19,652 nt of DNA, from NCBI GenBank assembly GCA_958438125.1, contig CAUBQN010000022.1:1-19652 (forward strand), read 5' to 3'. Positions 15,337 to 19,652 of this stretch are shown one piece after another. The notes beneath the pieces were generated by a model. The model made no database searches and had not been told where the DNA came from. It saw nothing but the letters and a program-made list of their open reading frames with translations. Numbering within the stretch: position 1 is the stretch's first letter; the number at the start of each line of letters is the position of its first letter. A program made the position numbers and the translations under genes. The DNA comes from an uncultured Collinsella sp. (lineage in GTDB: Bacteria > Actinomycetota > Coriobacteriia > Coriobacteriales > Coriobacteriaceae).

Positions 15337-16046
15337 ACGCAGATGCAATCTTTGATTTTGGCAAGCTTCTTCTCGCCGATTCCCGACACACGCATCAGAT
15401 CGTCAACCGAGGCAAAAGCACCGTTCTTTGTCCGCTCATCGATAATCGACCGGGCCATGGAGGGACCGATGCCCGAAAGCGTCTGTAGCTCTGCCGAGCT
15501 TGCCGTATTAATGTTTACTAGGCCTGTTGCGCTACTCACGCCCGATGACGCGGAAGCCCCACCATCAACATCGGCTTCCGCAATGGGCGCCTGCTGCTCC
15601 CCTTCCGTTGGAACGTGAATCTTCTGTCCATCGACGACCTTGGATGCCCGATTGAGCCCCGTAACGTCTGCCTCGGGCGCCAGCCCGCCGGCGGCATCAA
15701 TCGCCTGAGCCACCCGCGCGCCGTCCTTGAGACGATATACACCGGGCGACACAACGGCGCCATCGACATCGACATAGACCTCTGCCGCGGCAGAAGCCTT
15801 AGTCGAAGAACCTTCGGATGTCTTTCCGCTCGAGGCATCACCGGATCCCGGCTCCACCAACGAGCCCGAACCGTCAGTGCGCTCAAACGACACGGCGCCG
15901 GCACCGCCGCCAAGGTTCGCCATCGCCAAGCCGCTCGACATCGCAATGACGACCAGTATCGCCACGACCACCGCCTTATGACCGAGCAGCTTGTCCGCCA
16001 AGCGGTCCATCTTTTTGACCCGTTCGTGTTGTTCGCGCTGCGCCAT
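15333..16046 (-). CDS. comEA: ComEA family DNA receptor for competence
   Basis: ComEA is a membrane-anchored receptor that binds incoming double-stranded DNA on the cell surface and passes it to ComEC. The 237-residue product has a basic N-terminus, one transmembrane anchor (about 25-44), a Gly/Ser-rich linker (45-88), an SLBB domain (about 90-146: YVDVDGAVVSPGVYRL), a second flexible linker, and a helix-hairpin-helix DNA-binding domain (176-237). The HhH domain contains VNINTASSAELQTLSGIG and VSGIGEKKLAKIK. The start ATG at 16044-16046 has GGGAGG 7 nt upstream; the in-frame extension to 16124 is not supported. It is the first gene of a likely comEA-comEC-holA operon, preceded by a 213-bp gap that contains the thiI terminator. 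Confidence 0.93.
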   Translation of the reverse strand: MAQREQHERVKKMDRLADKLLGHKAVVVAILVVIAMSSGLAMANLGGGAGAVSFERTDGSGSLVEPGSGDASSGKTSEGSSTKASAAAEVYVDVDGAVVSPGVYRLKDGARVAQAIDAAGGLAPEADVTGLNRASKVVDGQKIHVPTEGEQQAPIAEADVDGGASASSGVSSATGLVNINTASSAELQTLSGIGPSMARSIIDERTKNGAFASVDDLMRVSGIGEKKLAKIKDCICV

Positions 16047-16101
16047 AGCAAAACCTCCCAACACCATCGTGTCAGGAAAGGAGCCCTGTAACAGCCACGC
16101 C

Positions 16102-16142
16102 CCAAAACCGGTTTTAGCGGTCAAACCAAAAGCCGACCAAAA
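16102..16142. promoter_or_regulatory. Operator-like palindrome and CCAAAA repeats upstream of comEA
   Basis: A perfect 12-bp palindrome, AAAACCGGTTTT, lies at 16104-16115, about 58 bp before the comEA start. CCAAAA also occurs at 16102-16107, 16126-16131 and 16137-16142, the last two 11 bp apart (one helical turn). A TTGACC hexamer on the minus strand lies between them, but no convincing -10 follows at 16-18 bp. A binding site for a competence regulator is possible but unproven. Confidence 0.35.
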
Positions 16143-16216
16143 CCTTGCACAAATCCGTCCATTTATTCAGGCACACGTCAGCAAATGAACACTTAGCCAC
16201 AAAATGCCCAGATAGC

Positions 16217-16249
16217 AAAAGACCGACGATGCAGACGCATCGTCGGTCT
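16217..16249 (-). terminator. Intrinsic terminator after thiI
   Basis: A perfect 13-bp inverted repeat pairs 16220-16232 (AGACCGACGATGC) with 16237-16249 around a 4-nt loop. On the minus strand it continues into a short T-run (TTTT, partly within the stem). It starts 10 nt after the thiI stop and should end the mihF-gmk-rpoZ-thiI transcript. The U-tract is short, so some read-through into comEA is possible. Confidence 0.85.
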
Positions 16250-16259
16250 ATGCACAAAT

Positions 16260-17504
16260 TTACTCGTGATCTTGGTAAATCTCACGCGGAGCAAGCTCCG
16301 AATGTTTGCGTTTTAAGGTCTTAGGGGCCTTATACGTGTTGCTCTCAAAGTCGATGTACTCGGTCTGCTTGAGCAGGCGCTCAATCATCTCCTCGTGATC
16401 GAACAACTCCCAGGCCTCATGCACGGCATCGAGTTTAGCGTGCGTCTCGGGACGGCGCGGCATAAACAGCGTGCAGCAGTCGGGAGCGGCCTCAGTGGAG
16501 ATATCGAACGTACCGATCTCCTCGGCGCGCGCGATGATCTCCTGCTTGTCCGAACCGATGAGAGGGCGGAACACGGGGATCTTCACGGCCTCGTTGACGG
16601 CCATGATATTCTCAAGCGTTTGGGAGGCAACCTGCCCAAGCGATTCGCCCGTAACGATGGCCTTGGCACCCTCGATGTGCGCAATGCGCTCAGCAACCGA
16701 ATACATAATGCGGCGATACATGATCACGCGCAGGTTGCTGGGACAGGTGACCGAAATCTCACGCTGGCAGTCGCCAAACGGCACTACGTACAGTCGGCCG
16801 ATCTGGACACCCGGCTCAAGCGCACGGATGATGTCCTGCACCAAATACTCGCTCGTATCGGGCGTCTGCGGACGACCGGAGAAATGTACCGGCACGCACA
16901 CCGCGCCGCGACGCGCGAGCATCCAGGTCGCCACCGGAGAATCGATACCCGAAGAAAGCAGCGTCACGACCTTGCCGGCAGACCCCACCGGAAGACCACC
17001 CACGCCGCGCTCAGAGCGCGCATACACATAGACGCTACCCTGGACCACCAGCACGTGCACCATAGCGTCAGGATCGTGCATCTGGACCTTTTTATCGGGG
17101 AAGGCCTCACACAGCACCTCACCCACCTGACGATTGATGTCAATCGAGGTGAGCTCATAATCGGTATTGGAGCGCTTGGCGTGCACCTTAAACGAATCGA
17201 AGGAACCAAACTCGCGCAGCGCCTTCACGGCGGCGGCACAGTACTCCTGAGGGTCGCGATTGGTGTGATACGCCAAAGACACACGAGCAACGCCGGGAAC
17301 GGTGCGAATGACACGCGCCGCCTCGTCGGCCTGATGCTCGTTAAAGGTCACGAGGATATAACCGGAAATTCGAGACACGGCATTCACGGAAAAGGCGGCC
17401 AAGGCCGCCTTGATGTTATCCATGAGGATATGCTCAAAATGTGCGCGGTTCTTACCCTTCAGTCCAACCTCGTGATAGTGGACCAGGCAGACGCGAGCCG
17501 CCAT
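16260..17504 (-). CDS. thiI: tRNA 4-thiouridine synthase ThiI (short form)
   Basis: ThiI adenylates tRNA U8 and transfers sulfur to make 4-thiouridine; it can also serve thiamine synthesis. The 414-residue product has an N-terminal ferredoxin-like and THUMP region (about 1-165), then a PP-loop ATPase domain with LLSSGIDSPVA (182-192) and TGESLGQVASQT. C343/C344 in DCCTLFMPRRPET align with the catalytic cysteine region. There is no C-terminal rhodanese domain, so it is the short form seen in Gram-positives and archaea. The PP-loop reads SSGxDS where many bacterial members read SGGxDS. The ATG at 17502-17504 directly follows the rpoZ TAA (TAAATG) without a strong ribosome-binding site, indicating coupled translation. 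No thiamine genes are nearby, so tRNA modification is the likelier role. Confidence 0.92.
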   Translation of the reverse strand: MAARVCLVHYHEVGLKGKNRAHFEHILMDNIKAALAAFSVNAVSRISGYILVTFNEHQADEAARVIRTVPGVARVSLAYHTNRDPQEYCAAAVKALREFGSFDSFKVHAKRSNTDYELTSIDINRQVGEVLCEAFPDKKVQMHDPDAMVHVLVVQGSVYVYARSERGVGGLPVGSAGKVVTLLSSGIDSPVATWMLARRGAVCVPVHFSGRPQTPDTSEYLVQDIIRALEPGVQIGRLYVVPFGDCQREISVTCPSNLRVIMYRRIMYSVAERIAHIEGAKAIVTGESLGQVASQTLENIMAVNEAVKIPVFRPLIGSDKQEIIARAEEIGTFDISTEAAPDCCTLFMPRRPETHAKLDAVHEAWELFDHEEMIERLLKQTEYIDFESNTYKAPKTLKRKHSELAPREIYQDHE

Positions 17505-17786
17505 TTAGGCTTCAGCAACCTTGTGGCCGAGCGCCTTCTCGTAACGGGCCTCGTCGTAAGAGATGTCGCCGTCGACAATCTCGTCCATAGCCATCGAGAT
17601 GGTATCGGCACCGGAAAGCCCGATGGTGATGTCATCGACATCCTGGACGGCAAGCACGCGGTTGTGCTGGCCACGCAGCATGCTATTGATGTCGCAGGCG
17701 CGCTTGGAGGCAAGCGAAGCGAGCAGGAAGCGGTTGTGATCGGTCTTCTCCAGAAGATCGTCAATGCAAGGCTTTACAACGGACAC
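17505..17786 (-). CDS. rpoZ: RNA polymerase omega subunit
   Basis: Omega helps assemble and stabilise the beta' subunit of RNA polymerase. The 93-residue product has the family core NRFLLASLASKRACDINSML (18-37), corresponding to the usual NRFeLvlLAaKRAr helix pair, and an acidic C-terminal half. It lies directly after gmk, the standard location in most bacteria, which strengthens the call for such a small protein. The start is GTG at 17784-17786, with GAGG close by and AAAGGA further upstream, overlapping the gmk end. It is followed immediately by thiI. Confidence 0.88.
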   Translation of the reverse strand: MSVVKPCIDDLLEKTDHNRFLLASLASKRACDINSMLRGQHNRVLAVQDVDDITIGLSGADTISMAMDEIVDGDISYDEARYEKALGHKVAEA

Positions 17787-17791
17787 GGACC

Positions 17792-18361
17792 TCAGTTCCT
17801 TTCATGCATATCGAGAACGCGAACGAGTTCATCGGTCGCGCGGTCGAGATCGTCATTAACCACGACGTCGTCGTAGCGGTCGGCAAGGGCAAGCTCATCG
17901 GCGGCGTTTGCCATACGCAGCTCAATCGTCTCGGGCGTCTCGGTACCGCGACCGACTAGACGCTCGCGGAGCACCTCAAGCGAAGGCGGCTTGATAAAGA
18001 TCAGCACGGCCTCGGGGAAACGCTCCTTCACCTGCAGGGCGCCCTGGACATCGATCTCCAAAATCAGAGACGCGCCCGAGGCGAGCTTGGATGTGACCTC
18101 GCTCACCAACGTGCCGTAGCAGTTACCGTGGACCTCGGCCCACTCAACAAACTCGCCGTTTGCCACGCGGCGGTCGAACTCCTCGCGCGTCAGAAAAAAG
18201 TAGTTGACGCCGTCGACCTCACCTTTGCGTGGTGCTCGCGTGGTAGCCGAAACCGTCAGGCCCAGGTTCGAGCGGCGCTCGCGCACACGAGTGACGAGCG
18301 TACCCTTGCCTGCGCCTGACGGTCCAGAAATCACAAAGAGCTTGGAATCCTGAGCGCTCAC
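17792..18361 (-). CDS. gmk: Guanylate kinase
   Basis: Guanylate kinase phosphorylates GMP to GDP with ATP. The 189-residue product has the P-loop GPSGAGKG at 13-20. It also has the GMP-binding segment SATTRAPRKGEVDGVNYFF and the ILEIDVQGALQVKERFPEAVLIFIKPPS core, ending with the RMANAADELALADRYDDVVVND lid and C-terminal region. The start is GTG at 18359-18361, touching the mihF TAA stop (TAAGTG) with no clear Shine-Dalgarno, so translation is probably coupled to mihF. The mihF-gmk-rpoZ order is characteristic of actinobacteria. Confidence 0.96.
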   Translation of the reverse strand: MSAQDSKLFVISGPSGAGKGTLVTRVRERRSNLGLTVSATTRAPRKGEVDGVNYFFLTREEFDRRVANGEFVEWAEVHGNCYGTLVSEVTSKLASGASLILEIDVQGALQVKERFPEAVLIFIKPPSLEVLRERLVGRGTETPETIELRMANAADELALADRYDDVVVNDDLDRATDELVRVLDMHERN

Positions 18362-18670
18362 TTATTTGGTCAGCTGCTCGAGGAGCTGCTCGCGCTGACG
18401 GACGCCGAGGCCCTGGACGCGACGGGTAGCGGAGATACCGAGCTCCTCCATGATCTTGGCGGCCTTGGCCTTGCCATAACCAGGGAGAGACTCGATGAGG
18501 GTGGAAACCTTCATGCGGGAAGCGATGGGGTCATCGGAGTTGAGCACGGACTCAAGGGACTTCTCGCCCTTCTTGATCTGCTCGCGAAGCTCAGCGCGGG
18601 CGTGACGTGCGGCAGCAGCCTTCTCAAGAGCCTGCTTGCGCTGCTCATCGGTAAGCTGAGGGAGTGCCAT
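18362..18670 (-). CDS. mihF: Actinobacterial-type integration host factor
   Basis: This is a small nucleoid-associated protein of the mycobacterial/streptomycete IHF family, unrelated to the HU-like IHF of proteobacteria. The 102-residue product has an N-terminal helix rich in Ala/Arg/Lys and a helix-two-turn-helix DNA-binding core, with SLPGYGKAKAAKIMEELGI (61-79) and RRVQGLGVRQREQLLEQL. The start ATG at 18668-18670 has GGAGG five bases upstream; the in-frame ATG at 18682 lacks one. It lies between pyrF and gmk, the classic actinobacterial position, and is the best single taxonomic marker here. It probably bends and compacts DNA and is strongly expressed. Confidence 0.93.
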   Translation of the reverse strand: MALPQLTDEQRKQALEKAAAARHARAELREQIKKGEKSLESVLNSDDPIASRMKVSTLIESLPGYGKAKAAKIMEELGISATRRVQGLGVRQREQLLEQLTK

Positions 18671-18714
18671 TCGTACCTCCAAGTAGTTGGGTTATATCTG
18701 ATTCAATAATTGGC

Positions 18715-18723
18715 ATTTTAGCA
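18715..18723 (-). promoter_or_regulatory. Candidate extended -10 promoter of mihF-gmk-rpoZ-thiI
   Basis: TGCTAAAAT on the minus strand is a TGn-extended -10 with five of six consensus bases, predicting a start near 18708 and a ~38-nt leader to mihF. It closely resembles the rpsT element TGCTATAGT. No good -35 is seen at the standard spacing, which fits an extended -10 promoter. Confidence 0.45.
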
Positions 18724-18774
18724 CGTAGAACGTACAAAATGCCCAATCGCGGCTCCATAGGTTAGACGATACCC

Positions 18775-18870
18775 GCAAAAAGTGCAATATACTGCGCCCA
18801 AAGTTAAGCCCCTGACCTGCGATTCCACACAAAGGATGGGAAAGTTTACGCAGGCACAGGGGCTATTTTG
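18775..18870 (+). other. Structured inverted-repeat element between pyrF and mihF; possible plus-strand small RNA
   Basis: Arms 18807-18814 (AGCCCCTG) and 18857-18864 pair perfectly. After a 1x2 internal loop, CCTGCG (18816-18821) pairs with 18849-18854. A further TTCC/GGAA pairing (18823-18826 with 18839-18842) closes a 12-nt loop. On the plus strand the structure is followed by ATTTTG, and about 20 nt before it lies TATACT, a good -10 hexamer. No plus-strand gene is near. On the minus strand the tail TTAACTTT is a poorer terminator for pyrF. The element could be a small RNA, a pyrF terminator, or a dispersed genomic repeat. Confidence 0.4.
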
Positions 18871-18909
18871 TGCTAATGAAACCCAAAAGTGGTGACTTAG
18901 GGGAATCTT

Positions 18910-19626
18910 TTACGCGACGTTTTCGACCAGCTCAGCGACGATGGCGTCAAAGGCGGCAACCGGATCGTCGGCACCGGTGATGGGACGGCCCACCACAATG
19001 TGGCTTGCGCCACGCTCGATAGCCTGGGAAGGCGTCGCCACGCGGGACTGGTCACCTAAGGCGGCACCCACCGGACGCACACCCGGAGTCACGATCAGGG
19101 CATCAGGGCCCAGCAGCTCACGCATGTCGTGAGCCTCCATCGGCGAGCACACGATGCCATCGATGCCGTTGGCCTGAGCGAGCTTTGCCAGGCGGGCGGC
19201 CTCCTCGGCCACGGGCGACTCGACGCCGATCTCGCTCAAGGCATCCTGATTCATGCTCGTGAGCACGGTGATGGCGACGAGCTTGGCGCGGTCCTCGCGC
19301 GCCTCCTCGGCACCCTCGCGGCAGGCAGCGAGCATGGCGCCCGAACCCAAGCCGTGAACCGAGAGCAGGTCGGCACCGGCAAGCGAGGCCGAACGGGCGG
19401 CACCGCGAACCTGATGCGGAATATCATGGAACTTAAGGTCGAGGAAGACCTTAAAGCCCAGGTCCTTAAAGGTCTTGACGATCTCGGGGCCCTCAGCGTA
19501 ATAGAGCGTCATGCCAACCTTGAGCCAGGCGGCATGGCCCGAAAGCTCGTGGGCGAGCTCGAGCGAACGTTCACGATCGCAGTCGAGGGCGACGATTACG
19601 CGGTCGCGGGCATCGGTCTCTAGCAT
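18910..19626 (-). CDS. pyrF: Orotidine 5'-phosphate decarboxylase
   Basis: PyrF catalyses the last step of UMP synthesis, decarboxylating orotidine 5'-phosphate. The 238-residue TIM-barrel product fits the bacterial family. The catalytic D-K-D set is seen in DLKFHDIP (D63, K65, D68) with K36 in WLKVG. The phosphate-binding end carries TPGVRP and VVGRPITGADDP. The ATG at 19624-19626 overlaps by 7 nt the end of an upstream reading frame that is probably pyrD; only a weak TAGGTG precedes it, so coupling is likely. A 239-bp gap with promoter-like and structured sequence follows before mihF, so pyrF may belong to an upstream pyrimidine operon rather than to the mihF operon. Confidence 0.95.
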   Translation of the reverse strand: MLETDARDRVIVALDCDRERSLELAHELSGHAAWLKVGMTLYYAEGPEIVKTFKDLGFKVFLDLKFHDIPHQVRGAARSASLAGADLLSVHGLGSGAMLAACREGAEEAREDRAKLVAITVLTSMNQDALSEIGVESPVAEEAARLAKLAQANGIDGIVCSPMEAHDMRELLGPDALIVTPGVRPVGAALGDQSRVATPSQAIERGASHIVVGRPITGADDPVAAFDAIVAELVENVA

Positions 19627-19652
19627 TCGAAAGCACCTACCAGCTCGTTGAT
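19620..19652 (-). CDS. C-terminal end of an upstream gene, possibly dihydroorotate dehydrogenase (partial)
   Basis: A reading frame entering from the window edge encodes INELVGAFEC and stops at TAG (19620-19622), overlapping the pyrF start by 7 nt. Dihydroorotate dehydrogenases often end with a similar I-x-E-[LI]-[VI]-G motif, and pyrD commonly precedes pyrF. Only ten residues are visible, so this is an inference. The start lies outside the window. Confidence 0.4.
   Translation of the reverse strand: MNELVGAFEC

Noticed and set aside
18865..18909. Small hairpin directly after pyrF (AAGT/ACTT with CCC/GGG outer pairs)
   Set aside because: The stem is short, interrupted by a 2x2 internal loop and followed by only TTTC, too weak to call a terminator.

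Overview
All 21 complete protein genes lie on the minus strand, and the DNA is GC-rich (roughly 60% by eye). The gene set points to a high-GC Gram-positive bacterium of the Actinomycetota, most likely class Coriobacteriia and perhaps Collinsella. Two things support this: an actinobacterial-type integration host factor (mihF) sits between pyrF and gmk-rpoZ, and the order comEA-comEC-holA-rpsT-lepA-hemW-dnaJ-phoH-ybeY-era-recO is preserved. The genus name is an inference from gene order and protein style, not from a search. About a third of the genes use GTG or TTG starts.

Layout in the direction of transcription, from high to low coordinates. (1) Pyrimidine and information block: the last codons of an upstream gene (probably pyrD), then pyrF, a 239-bp gap with a folded inverted-repeat element and a candidate promoter, then mihF-gmk-rpoZ-thiI closed by a clear intrinsic terminator at 16217-16249. 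(2) DNA-uptake and replication block: comEA-comEC-holA, preceded by a 213-bp gap with an operator-like palindrome and CCAAAA repeats. (3) rpsT (S20), with a terminator-like hairpin in its leader and a perfect 14-bp-stem terminator after it. (4) A long, tightly packed translation, RNA-modification and protein-quality block: lepA, dusB, hemW, a membrane-anchored DnaJ-like gene, a canonical dnaJ, mtaB, phoH, ybeY, dgkA, era and recO. Many of these junctions overlap or are separated by only a few bases.

The genes are mostly conserved housekeeping functions: tRNA modification (ThiI, DusB, MtaB), ribosome function and maturation (S20, LepA, YbeY, Era), DNA processing (HolA, RecO, mIHF, ComEA/ComEC), nucleotide metabolism (PyrF, Gmk), transcription (omega) and chaperoning (DnaJ, HemW).

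The most unusual item is the protein at 6239-7342. It has a J domain, a Gly/Phe-rich linker and all four DnaJ zinc-finger repeats, but the distal substrate-binding and dimerisation half is replaced by about three hydrophobic segments. It looks like a membrane-tethered co-chaperone next to a normal dnaJ, in the position where many relatives carry hrcA. Other points worth a second look are terminator-like hairpins ending only about 25 nt before both the rpsT and lepA start codons, a possible leaderless lepA mRNA, a possible plus-strand small RNA between pyrF and mihF, and an acidic N-terminal extension on Era. There is no mobile element, CRISPR array, tRNA or rRNA gene that I can see, and no gene-free stretch exceeds 300 bp.
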